NCBI RefSeq assembly: GCF_003856975.1
Contig: NZ_CP033107.1
Coordinates: 1,054,001-1,118,000, forward strand
Length of the DNA stretch: 64,000 nucleotides
Direction of reading: 5' to 3'
DNA from: Plantibacter sp. PA-3-X8
GTDB taxonomy: Bacteria; Actinomycetota; Actinomycetes; Actinomycetales; Microbacteriaceae
Every line of letters begins with the position of its first letter. The first letter of the stretch is position 1. This document shows positions 17,428 through 25,266 of this stretch, piece by piece. Below the pieces are notes generated by a model. That model was not told where the DNA came from, searched no databases, and worked only from the letters and a program-made list of their open reading frames with translations. Both the position numbers and the translations under genes were made by a program.

Positions 17428-18054
17428 ATGGAATATCGTGCCCTCATCGACCATGTCGAGAGTCATTCGCAGCAGACGGCGCATCCCATCACTGTCGGCA
17501 TCTCGGGCTACTGCGGCTCAGGGAAGTCGACACTCGCGCGAAGTCTGGTCGCGGAACTCCCACGGGCGGCGCGCATCAGGGGCGACGACTTCCTCGACCC
17601 GGCTCGCTCGCACAGGCGGTCATCCGACTGGGACGGGGTGGATCGTCGACGCCTCGTGACCACCGTGTTGGATCCGTTCCGGGCGCGTCAAGAGAGCGAG
17701 TTCCGTCGGTATGACTGGTCGGCACGGGCCCTCGGCGCGCCGGAGTCGCTCCCGAAGGCGGAGATCCTCGTGGTCGACCTCATCGGGCTCCTGCACCCTG
17801 AGGCGCTTCCCAGTCTCGACGTGACCGTGTGGTGTGATGTCGACCTGAACACCGCCGCCGAGCGCGGAATGGCTCGCGATCAACGACTCGGCCGCGACCA
17901 CGAATCGTTGTGGCGCGATGTCTGGCTCCCGAATGAGATCGACTTCGCCGAGCGTTTCGGCCCGCGTGCGTCCGCGACCATCCTGCTCGACGCGTCGTCG
18001 AGCGCCGTTGCATCAAGCGGCGATCGCAGATACGAGGCGGGCCGCACGGTCTGA
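17428..18054 (+). CDS. Uridine-kinase-like P-loop phosphotransferase
   Basis: 208 aa. A clear Walker A, GISGYCGSGKST (residues ~28-39), is followed by RGDDFLDPARS near 52, the position of the uridine-kinase substrate Asp, and a Walker-B-like ILVVDLIGL near 114. The family phosphorylates nucleosides or related small molecules; the actual substrate is unknown. TATGGT sits 6 nt before ATG 17428 with no ribosome site, indicating a leaderless message. Confidence 0.8.
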   Translation: MEYRALIDHVESHSQQTAHPITVGISGYCGSGKSTLARSLVAELPRAARIRGDDFLDPARSHRRSSDWDGVDRRRLVTTVLDPFRARQESEFRRYDWSARALGAPESLPKAEILVVDLIGLLHPEALPSLDVTVWCDVDLNTAAERGMARDQRLGRDHESLWRDVWLPNEIDFAERFGPRASATILLDASSSAVASSGDRRYEAGRTV

Positions 18055-18246
18055 TCCGTGTGACCCGCCTCCGAATGTCTTCGACGATTTCGACCGCGCG
18101 CTGCGGGCCCTCCAGGCACCGCTCGAGCCGACTCTCAGAAGTCCCCGACCTTCGATGATCCGATGGTAATCGAGCACGTGTCGGACGACCGATGCTTGAA
18201 CGGTCGGATCGCTTGTGCTACTTGGGATCGTGCTGGTGGCGGTGCC

Positions 18247-18564
18247 TCAGTTGTCGGCGGACAGCTCCGGGTAGTCGGTCTCCGGCATGAGCTCGAGCCC
18301 CGCCGGCGTGTAGGTGCGGTCGAGCATGGCCTGCAACCAGGTGCGGTTGAGTGCGACCGGGCGTGAGCCGGTGAACCGGAAGACGATGGGGACGCCGGTC
18401 TCGATCCAGATGGCGTAGCGGCCCGAGCCGTGTGCGGGGTCGATCGTCCAGGAGAGGAGGAACGCCTCGCCCTTGCGGAGCTTGGAGACGACGACCATCT
18501 GCACATGGGCGAGGGTCCGATCCTCGAGTTCGAGTGCTTCGTTCCCGTACCGCAGCGTTCCCAT
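18247..18564 (-). CDS. DUF7882-type small protein
   Basis: 105 aa. The N-terminus MGTLRYGNEALELEDRTLAH and the following VVVSKLRKGEAFLLSW match a small protein family very common in Microbacteriaceae, now DUF7882 and often mislabelled as ATP-dependent DNA ligase. A GGGG-rich ribosome site precedes ATG 18564. There is no ligase motif (no KxDG), so a ligase role is not supported. Function unknown. Confidence 0.7.
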   Translation of the reverse strand: MGTLRYGNEALELEDRTLAHVQMVVVSKLRKGEAFLLSWTIDPAHGSGRYAIWIETGVPIVFRFTGSRPVALNRTWLQAMLDRTYTPAGLELMPETDYPELSADN

Positions 18565-18665
18565 GTTCCCCAGCCCCCTGTCATCGTCTGCGCGGTCGAT
18601 CACCGCGCCGACAATTCTGGCAGCTCCCGTCGATGCGGCGCGAATGCCAGGGGCGGGATTGCTGG

Positions 18666-18980
18666 TCAGTCGGCGTCGAGGACGGCGTCGAGCAGGCCCG
18701 GGAACCGGGTGTCGAGGTCGTCACGCCGCAGGGTGAGCGTGCGGTGGCGACCGTTCGGCTCGTTCCGGATGACGCCGGCCTCGCGGAGCACCTTCATGAG
18801 GTGGGACTTCGTCGACTTCGGGATCGTGGGGTCGAGGGCGGTGCAGTTCGCGGCGTCCATCGGTCCGTCCCGGAGCTGCCGCACCATCTCGAGTCGGTCC
18901 GGATCGCTGAGCGCGAAGAGGACGGCCGGCAGCTCGATCGCCTCGCGGTCGGGGTGCGTGAGATCGGCTGGTGCGGGCAT
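18666..18980 (-). CDS. ArsR-type winged-helix repressor
   Basis: 104 aa. LFALSDPDRLEMVRQL, then TIPKSTKSHLMKVLREAGV and GRHRTLTLRRDDL form a standard ArsR fold. No metal-binding Cys pair of the ELCVCDL type is present; the single Cys lies in NCTALD. TATTAT lies 6 nt before ATG 18980, so the transcript is probably leaderless. It is divergent from the MFS exporter gene and is the likely repressor of it. Confidence 0.85.
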   Translation of the reverse strand: MPAPADLTHPDREAIELPAVLFALSDPDRLEMVRQLRDGPMDAANCTALDPTIPKSTKSHLMKVLREAGVIRNEPNGRHRTLTLRRDDLDTRFPGLLDAVLDAD

Positions 18981-18993
18981 GGTTCGATAATAG

Positions 18994-19022
18994 TTGAACA
19001 ATGAGCGGAAAGCGCGTATCGT
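18994..19022 (+). promoter_or_regulatory. Promoter of the MFS transporter gene
   Basis: TTGAAC at 18994-18999 and TATCGT at 19017-19022, 17 bp apart. The in-frame ATG at 19001 lies between the two boxes, so translation must begin further down, at GTG 19064. Confidence 0.55.
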
Positions 19023-19063
19023 CCAATCGTTCGACATTTTTGGAACCGAAGGATGCCCGCCCC

Positions 19064-20299
19064 GTGCAGACGACGACCCCGTCACCCCCGACCCGACCCG
19101 TGCCCACCGCGGCTGACGGCGCGCCCGTGCTGCCGCGCCGTCGCTTCGGTTTCGTCCTCGCGGGGCTCGGCAGCACACTCATGCTCGCCGGTGCCAGCGC
19201 TCCGTCACCGTTCTACCCGGAGCTCCAGGAGCGGCTCGGCATCGGCCCGATCGGCGTCACCATCGCCTTCTCGGCCTACGCGCTCGCCCTGCTGGTCGCG
19301 CTCCTCACGATCGGCTCGGTCTCGGACCACCTCGGACGCCGCCCGGTGATCACCGCCGGGTTCGTCGTGCTCGCCGCGAGCATGCTGCTCCTCTGGCACG
19401 TCGACTCCGGAGCGCTGCTGTACCTCGCCCGCGTGCTCCAAGGCCTCGCCAGCGGGGCACTGCTCTCCACGCTGTCGGCGACGATCATCGATCTGGCCCC
19501 GCCCGAGCGGCCACGAGCGGCGACCCTGCTGAACGCCATCGCCCCGATGATCGGTCTCGCCTCCGGCACGATCCTCGCGGGCGTCCTGCTGCAGACGGTC
19601 GCCGACCCGTCGAGCTGGACGTTCCTGCCGCTGGCGGTCGCGTACCTGCTCATCGCGGTGTCCATCTGGAACGTGCCGGAGACCGCAGCCCGCACCCCCG
19701 GGTGGGCGCGCGCCATCCGACCCCGCGCAGCCGTCCCCGTCGATGCCCGACGGTTGTTCGTCGTGAGCATCCCGATCGTCCTCGGCGGTTGGGCGACCGG
19801 CGGGCTGTTCCTCTCCCTCGGGCCGAGCATCATGCACACGGAGCTCGGCGTGGACGGCCAGCTCGGAGGGGCACTCCTCATCGGGCTGCTGCCGGCCGCC
19901 GGGGCCGTCGCGGCCGCGGTGCTCCACCGCCGCCGACCCGTCGTCGCGGCCGTTTACGGGGCGTCCGCGCTGTCCGCCGGTACCGTGCTCCTGCTCGTCG
20001 CCCTGATCCTCGGGTCGCTCCCGGTCGCGGTGGTCGCCGTCGTGATCGCCGGAACCGGGTTCGGCACGGCGTTCATGGGCACGATCGCCTCGCTCGTCCC
20101 GCTCGCGCCGGCCGACGAACGCGCTGAGCTCTTCGCCGCGCTGTACATCGTCGCGTACCTGTCCTTCGGCGTGCCGGCCGTCATCGCCGGCCTGCTCGCC
20201 TCGGCCATCGGGCTCCACGCCACGGTGCTCGGCTACGGCACGGTCGTCGCGATCGCCGCGGGCACGGCCGCTGTGGTGCGTGCCCGGTCGGCGCGCTGA
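19064..20299 (+). CDS. MFS transporter (drug/metabolite exporter type)
   Basis: 411 aa with about twelve hydrophobic segments. The loop 2-3 motif reads GSVSDHLGRRPVI, and RVLQGLASGALLSTL marks helix 4. GTG 19064 is preferred because AAGGA at 19049 suits it and the predicted promoter overlaps the upstream ATG. Its divergent ArsR-type neighbour probably controls it. Substrate not known. Confidence 0.87.
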   Translation: MQTTTPSPPTRPVPTAADGAPVLPRRRFGFVLAGLGSTLMLAGASAPSPFYPELQERLGIGPIGVTIAFSAYALALLVALLTIGSVSDHLGRRPVITAGFVVLAASMLLLWHVDSGALLYLARVLQGLASGALLSTLSATIIDLAPPERPRAATLLNAIAPMIGLASGTILAGVLLQTVADPSSWTFLPLAVAYLLIAVSIWNVPETAARTPGWARAIRPRAAVPVDARRLFVVSIPIVLGGWATGGLFLSLGPSIMHTELGVDGQLGGALLIGLLPAAGAVAAAVLHRRRPVVAAVYGASALSAGTVLLLVALILGSLPVAVVAVVIAGTGFGTAFMGTIASLVPLAPADERAELFAALYIVAYLSFGVPAVIAGLLASAIGLHATVLGYGTVVAIAAGTAAVVRARSAR

Positions 20300-20310
20300 C
20301 GGTTCGAGCC

Positions 20311-20353
20311 CGCTGACGACCTCAGCGCGCTGACGACCTCAGCGCGCTGACGG
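20311..20353. terminator. Tandem palindromic units between convergent genes
   Basis: Two tandem 17-bp units CGCTGA-CGACC-TCAGCG (20311-20327, 20328-20344) and a partial third. Each unit is itself an inverted repeat. The Lrp stop codon is inside the second unit, and the MFS stop (20297-20299) lies in a matching CGCTGACGG. Bidirectional termination is plausible. Confidence 0.55.
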
Positions 20354-20830
20354 CTCCTCGGCGAGGCGGTCGAGGAGGCTCGACGATCGGTACGGGATGA
20401 CCTCGATCAGGGAGACCTTGGTGTTCGTCCGGACCACGCCAGGGGCAGCGAGGAGGACGCCCGCGATGCGGTGCAGGTCCTCCGTGTCGTGTGCCACGAC
20501 CTTCGCGAAGAGGTCGGCGTCGCCGGTGGTCGCGTGCACCTCGACGATCTCCGGGATCGACTCGAGGGCCGCGTAGGCCTCGGTCGCGAGGTCCTGCCGG
20601 ATGGAGATCTCGATGAACGCGGTGAGGGGATAGCCCAGCGCCGACAGTCGCACCCGGCGACTCGGGGCGCCGAGTGCGCCGCTCGTCTCGAGTCGACGCA
20701 GGCGGGCGTGGACGGTGTTCCTCGCGACGCCGAGGGTGCGTGCAAGGGCGAGCGCCGTCATGGACGGGTCGTCGTCGAGCGCGGTCAGGATGCGCGCGTC
20801 GAGGTGGTCGATGGTCGCAGGATGAGGCAT
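20339..20830 (-). CDS. Lrp/AsnC-family transcriptional regulator
   Basis: 163 aa. The N-terminal helix-turn-helix (LDARILTALDDDPSM, ARTLGVARNTVHARLRRLE) is followed by a RAM ligand domain (EIVEVHATTGDADLFAKVVA). It lies divergent from the YitT-family gene. Regulation of amino-acid metabolism or transport is usual for this family, and an AlaA-type aminotransferase lies nearby, but a direct link is inferred only. Confidence 0.88.
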   Translation of the reverse strand: MPHPATIDHLDARILTALDDDPSMTALALARTLGVARNTVHARLRRLETSGALGAPSRRVRLSALGYPLTAFIEISIRQDLATEAYAALESIPEIVEVHATTGDADLFAKVVAHDTEDLHRIAGVLLAAPGVVRTNTKVSLIEVIPYRSSSLLDRLAEEPSAR

Positions 20831-20921
20831 GTTGCTCACTCTCGGGCTGGGAATCGAGCACGATGACCACTGCATTCTACTCGTGTTGCGCAAGACGACG
20901 AGCTGACGCATCGTTGGCGGA

Positions 20922-21590
20922 ATGAGTACCCAGCAGCCGAGCGCCGCGACGTCGAGCGCGCAGCAGGCTCCCTCCACACCTGCCCCGGCGCCGTCTCCAG
21001 TCCGACACGGGGCGGTCGAGGACATCCTCGGGCTGCTCGTCGGCGTCACGGTCGTGTCGTTCGGCCTCTTCATCCTGAAAGCCGGTTCGGCGGTGACCGG
21101 CGGGACGGCAGGCCTGTCGCTCCTCGTCAGCTACCTCGCGCCCGTGCCGTTCCCGGTGCTGTTCATCGCGATCAACCTGCCGTTCTTCCTGCTCGCGATC
21201 CGCGGCAAGGGCTGGGTGTTCACGCTGCGGAGCGGCGGCGCGATCGTGCTCGTGTCCGTCCTGTCCGGGGTGCACCCGCTGTTCCTGCCGGTCGGACACA
21301 TCGACCCGTTCTACGCGGCCGTCGTCGGTAACGTGCTCTGCGGCGTCGGCATCCTGATCCTGTTCCGACACCGGGCGAGCCTCGGCGGGTTCAACATCGT
21401 CGCGCTCATCCTGCAGGACCGCTTCGGCATCCGTGCCGGCTACGTCCTCATGGCCGTCGACACCGTGGTGGTGCTCGTGTCGCTCGTCGCCGTGCCGCCG
21501 CTCAACGTGCTCGTCTCGGCGCTCGGTGCGGTCCTCCTGAACCTCATCCTCGCGCTCAACCACCGGCCGGGCCGCTACCTCGGCGTCTAG
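20922..21590 (+). CDS. YitT/YczE-family membrane protein
   Basis: 222 aa. A Ser/Ala/Pro-rich N-terminal tail (~28 aa) precedes about five to six hydrophobic segments. The signature GSAVTGGTAGLSLLVSY lies near residue 55 and GFNIVALILQDRFGI near 157. The family is widespread and its transported substrate is not settled. It is divergent from Lrp/AsnC and convergent with the aminotransferase. Confidence 0.8.
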   Translation: MSTQQPSAATSSAQQAPSTPAPAPSPVRHGAVEDILGLLVGVTVVSFGLFILKAGSAVTGGTAGLSLLVSYLAPVPFPVLFIAINLPFFLLAIRGKGWVFTLRSGGAIVLVSVLSGVHPLFLPVGHIDPFYAAVVGNVLCGVGILILFRHRASLGGFNIVALILQDRFGIRAGYVLMAVDTVVVLVSLVAVPPLNVLVSALGAVLLNLILALNHRPGRYLGV

Positions 21591-21608
21591 GGCAGGAGAT
21601 CCGCCCGG

Positions 21609-21660
21609 CAGCAGGACGTGCTGCTCGACAACATCCTGCTACCGCGCTGATGTCCTGCTG
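21609..21660. terminator. Inverted repeat between convergent YitT and aminotransferase genes
   Basis: CAGCAGGAC at 21609-21617 pairs with GTCCTGCTG at 21652-21660; an inner CCTGCT gives an alternative pairing. It lies between the two stop codons and could act as a weak bidirectional terminator. Confidence 0.4.
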
Positions 21661-21668
21661 TCGCGCGC

Positions 21669-22895
21669 CTACTGCTTGTAGGACGACAGGAAGTTCCCGA
21701 GCCGCTCGATCGCGTCCGTCAGCACGCGCTCCTCGGGCAGGGTCACGACCCGCAGGTGGTCGGGGTCCGGCCAGTTGAAGCCCGTGCCCTGGACGAGCAG
21801 GATGTGCTCCGCCACGAGCAGATCGTGGACGAGCTGCTCGTCGTCGTGGATCTCGTGGACCTCGGGGTCGAGGCGCGGGAAGGCGTAGAGCGCACCCATC
21901 GGCTTGGTGCAGGAGACGCCCGGGATGGAGTTGAGGCCGGCCCAGGTGGCGTCGCGCTGCTCGAGCAGGCGACCACTCGGTGCGATGAGGGCGTCGATCG
22001 ACTGCACACCGGAGAGCGCCGCCTGCACCGCGTGCTGCGCGGGCACGTTCGGGCACAGGCGCGTGGACGCCAGGAGGGTGATGCCCTCGAGGAAGCCCTT
22101 GGCGTGGTCGCGGGGCCCCGTGATGACGAGCCAGCCGGACCGGTAGCCGGCGACGCGGTACGTCTTCGACAGGCCGTTGAACGTCAGGCAGAGGAGGTCG
22201 GGGGCGACGGTCGCCATCGGGATGTGGACGGCGTCGTCGTACAGGATGCGGTCGTAGATCTCGTCGGCGAGCAGCAGCAGCCCGTGCTCGCGTGCGACCC
22301 CGGCGATCTGCTCCAGCACTTCGCGGGAGTACACCGCGCCCGTGGGGTTGTTCGGGTTGATGACGACGATCGCCTTGGTGTTCGGCGTGATCTTGGAGCG
22401 GATGTCCTCGATGTCGGGCGCCCAGTCCGCCTCCTCATCGCAGCGGTAGTGCACCGGCGTGCCACCCGCGAGGCTCGTCATCGCGGTCCACAGCGGGTAG
22501 TCGGGCGCGGGAATGAGGACCTCGTCGCCGTCGTCGAGGAGGGCCTGCATCGTCATCGTGATGAGTTCGGAGACGCCGTTGCCGAGGAACACCCACTCCG
22601 GATCGACCCGGGGGAACCCCTCCATCTCCTCGTAGCGGTAGGAGACGGCCTGACGCGCGGAGAGGATGCCGCGGCTGTCGCTGTACCCGTGGGAGTGGGG
22701 GAGTGCGGCGATCATGTCGCGCACGATCTGGTGCGGTGCCTCGAAGTCGAAGATCGCGGGGTTGCCGGTGTTGAGCTTCAGGATGCGGTGCCCGTCGGCC
22801 TCGAGACGCACGGCCTCGACGAGGGCCTTCCCCCGGATCTCATAGAGGACGCTTTTCAGCTTGGAGGATTGGTCGAGGGTGCGGCGGGTGGTCAT
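21669..22895 (-). CDS. alaA: AlaA-type pyridoxal-phosphate aminotransferase
   Basis: 408 aa fold-type I aminotransferase. Recognisable parts are LNTGNPAIFDFEAP near residue 40, NPNNPTGAVYS near 180 (Asn ring), DEIYDRILYD near 210 (Asp to pyridine N) and the PLP lysine in NGLSKTYRVAGYRSGW near 246. The sequence matches the actinobacterial AlaA/AspC-like group that makes alanine from pyruvate and glutamate. TAGCCT lies 6 nt before ATG 22895 and no ribosome site is seen, so it is probably leaderless. Confidence 0.88.
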   Translation of the reverse strand: MTTRRTLDQSSKLKSVLYEIRGKALVEAVRLEADGHRILKLNTGNPAIFDFEAPHQIVRDMIAALPHSHGYSDSRGILSARQAVSYRYEEMEGFPRVDPEWVFLGNGVSELITMTMQALLDDGDEVLIPAPDYPLWTAMTSLAGGTPVHYRCDEEADWAPDIEDIRSKITPNTKAIVVINPNNPTGAVYSREVLEQIAGVAREHGLLLLADEIYDRILYDDAVHIPMATVAPDLLCLTFNGLSKTYRVAGYRSGWLVITGPRDHAKGFLEGITLLASTRLCPNVPAQHAVQAALSGVQSIDALIAPSGRLLEQRDATWAGLNSIPGVSCTKPMGALYAFPRLDPEVHEIHDDEQLVHDLLVAEHILLVQGTGFNWPDPDHLRVVTLPEERVLTDAIERLGNFLSSYKQ

Positions 22896-22977
22896 CCCCA
22901 CAGGCTACTGCGGGGATGTGAGCGCACGACAATGCCGATTCAGGGATCGCGGCTCCCACGGTCGGTCGGCTCCGGTG

Positions 22978-24051
22978 TCAGACGGCAAGGGCCTCGAGGC
23001 GGGCGAGGAGCACCGGACGAGGAGGCCGCGCCGTGCGGACGACGTCGAGCGCGGTCCGGCCGTCAGCGAGGACGACGGCCGGGTCGAGGCCAGGCGCGGC
23101 GAGGAGCACGTCGTACAGCGGTTCGAGTCGGTTCTCGGGGAAGTTGCCCTGCCCGGCGAGTGCGGTCAGCGGGAAACCGTTCGCCGGTGACGACGCGTTG
23201 ACGTCGGCACCCGCGGTGATGAGTGCGCCGAGCACCCGGGCGTCCTGTTCGGCGTCCCGCGCGCCGGAGCGGTCGAGCGCGAGGTGGAGGACGCTGTCGC
23301 CCTCGGCGGTGCGCAGGGCGACGTCGGCACCGTCGGCCAGCAGCTGCGGGACGAACGTGGAGCGGACGGTGAGGTCGGGATTGCGCAGGACGGCGTGGAG
23401 CAGGCTGTCGCCGTTCTCGTCGACCGCGGACGCGAGGCCTGGGGTGTAGACGGCTCGGAGCTCGTCGAGGTTCTGCCAGGTAGCCGTGCGGGTCACCGCC
23501 TCGGTGGCGGGGGCGAGTCCGGCCGCATCCAGATACGCCGTCACCAGGTCGAACAGCTGCGGCCGCCGGAAGCGACTCGAGCGGGCCCGGTCGAGCACCG
23601 AGTGCCCGTGCGGGTCGGGCGCGAGGAGCTCGAGGCCCGGCTGGTCGAAGAACGCACGGTAGTAGGGTTCGAGCTCCGCTTCGGACAGCTTCGGGTGGTC
23701 GACCTCCTCCACCGGGCGGCGCTGGTGTCGTCCGGCGGGCCGGTTCACGTCGGCACCGGCGGCGATGAGGCGACGGACGAGCGGAGGGTCGACCTCGGGG
23801 TCCCGGGCGCGCTGCGCCAGCAGGACGTGCAGCAGCGTGTACCCCTCGTCGAGGACGACCGTCGCATCCGCCCCGTCGTCAAGGAGCCGCCCGGCGATGA
23901 ACGCGCGCGTCGCCGGATCCTGGTTGGACATCGCCTCGGCCAACAGCGGCAGCCCGGTCGAATCGGTGTACGAGGGCCAGGTCTCGGGGTCGTAGGCCGC
24001 CTCAAAGTCCTCGATGCTCGCACGCTTCAACCAGTAGGGCCGGACCACCAT
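22978..24051 (-). CDS. Ankyrin-repeat protein
   Basis: 357 aa soluble protein with about six degenerate ankyrin repeats. Clear units include DEGYTLLHVLLAQRARDPEV, LVRRLIAAGADVNRP, ENGDSLLHAVLRNPDL, EGDSVLHLALDRSG and ALITAGADVNASS. No signal peptide or enzyme domain. GGAGG upstream supports ATG 24051. Such proteins bind partner proteins; no partner is evident here, and the gene is divergent from the ole cluster. Confidence 0.85.
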   Translation of the reverse strand: MVVRPYWLKRASIEDFEAAYDPETWPSYTDSTGLPLLAEAMSNQDPATRAFIAGRLLDDGADATVVLDEGYTLLHVLLAQRARDPEVDPPLVRRLIAAGADVNRPAGRHQRRPVEEVDHPKLSEAELEPYYRAFFDQPGLELLAPDPHGHSVLDRARSSRFRRPQLFDLVTAYLDAAGLAPATEAVTRTATWQNLDELRAVYTPGLASAVDENGDSLLHAVLRNPDLTVRSTFVPQLLADGADVALRTAEGDSVLHLALDRSGARDAEQDARVLGALITAGADVNASSPANGFPLTALAGQGNFPENRLEPLYDVLLAAPGLDPAVVLADGRTALDVVRTARPPRPVLLARLEALAV

Positions 24052-24240
24052 CGTGACATCCTCCGATCGGGCGGCACCGGCGGAATGGGCCGCGCCCACC
24101 AGCCTAGGCGGACGCCCCGCGCGCTGTCCGGCTGGACGCCCGCTGTCAACGTCGGGGACACGATTCGTCCACGTTCAGGGTAGAGGAGTACCGTCAGACG
24201 CTGGCGGTCAAGACTGCCTGGTCAGAGGCACGGAGGAATC

Positions 24241-25266
24241 GTGACCGGAAACGCAACTACCCGATTCGACAATGTGGCCATGTTGTCGGTGGCGAGCACG
24301 CTGCCGTCCGCAGTGGTGACCTCGGTCGAGATCGAAGAGGGCCTCGCGGCCGCGATGAAACGCGCCCGCCTCCCGAAGGGCATCCTGCGACGCGTCGCCG
24401 GTGTGGTCGAGCGACGACACTGGGGCCCCGGTGAGAACTCGGATGACGCCACCGTGTCGGCCGGACGCCGTGCGCTGGCCGAGGCCGGCATCTCGCCGTC
24501 GCAGATCGGCCTCATGATCAACACTTCGGTCACGAGACAGCACCTCGAGCCCTCCGTCGCCGTCCGCATCCACGACGGCCTCGGCTTGCCGAGCTCGGCC
24601 ATCAACTTCGACATCGCCAACGCCTGCCTCGGGTTCGTCACCGGTATGACGATGGCGGCCGCCATGATCGAGTCCGGACAGATCGAGTACGCGCTCATCG
24701 TCAACGGTGAGGACGCGAGCGAGGTCCACGCCAACACGATCGAGCGCCTGAGCGGCAGTACCATCGACCGCGACGACTTCATGAGCGAGTTCGCCTCTCT
24801 CACGCTCGGCTCCGGAGCGGCCGCCGCCGTCATCGGCCCGGCGGACCGCCACCCGGAGGGGCACCGCATCCTCGGCGGCGTCACCCGCGCCGCGACCGAG
24901 TTCAACCACCTCTGCGTCGGCAGCGTCGACGGCATGTTCACGGACGCCCGAGCACTCCTCAAGGGCGGGCTCGACCTCGTCGTCTCCGCGTGGAAGGAGG
25001 CCGCCGGCGACTCGTGGCGGTGGTCGAAGATGGACCGCTACATCACCCACCAGGTGTCGTCCATCCACACGGACTCCATGGTGAAGGCCGCGTCACTCGA
25101 CCGCAGCCGGGTGCCGGTCACCTATCCCTACCTCGGCAACGTCGGGCCGGCCTCCATCCCGATCACCCTCGCCGACCAGCAGTCGACCCTGAACAAGGGC
25201 GACCGCGTCCTCCTCATGGGCGTCGGCTCGGGGTTGAACACCGGCCTCATGGAACTCGCGTGGTAG
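24241..25266 (+). CDS. oleA: OleA, acyl-CoA head-to-head condensing enzyme
   Basis: 341 aa thiolase-fold KAS III relative. The nucleophile is Cys in IANACLGFVTG (residue ~124); His lies in YITHQVSSIH (~264) and Asn in YLGNVGPAS (~300). The NTSVTRQHLEPS segment carries the Glu typical of OleA, which deprotonates the second acyl chain. It condenses two fatty acyl-CoAs to a 2-alkyl-3-ketoacid. GGAGGA precedes the GTG start. It is followed by oleBC and oleD in the same order as in Micrococcus-type clusters, which gives strong support to the call. Confidence 0.9.
   Translation: MTGNATTRFDNVAMLSVASTLPSAVVTSVEIEEGLAAAMKRARLPKGILRRVAGVVERRHWGPGENSDDATVSAGRRALAEAGISPSQIGLMINTSVTRQHLEPSVAVRIHDGLGLPSSAINFDIANACLGFVTGMTMAAAMIESGQIEYALIVNGEDASEVHANTIERLSGSTIDRDDFMSEFASLTLGSGAAAAVIGPADRHPEGHRILGGVTRAATEFNHLCVGSVDGMFTDARALLKGGLDLVVSAWKEAAGDSWRWSKMDRYITHQVSSIHTDSMVKAASLDRSRVPVTYPYLGNVGPASIPITLADQQSTLNKGDRVLLMGVGSGLNTGLMELAW

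Noticed and set aside
18055..18246. Possible gene fragment downstream of the uridine-kinase-like gene
   Set aside because: A short frame (FDDFDRALRALQAPLEP) is readable but has no start, ribosome site or known homology; treated as non-coding gap.
18247..18564. ATP-dependent DNA ligase label common for this small protein family
   Set aside because: No KxDG active site and only 105 aa; the similarity is to DUF7882.
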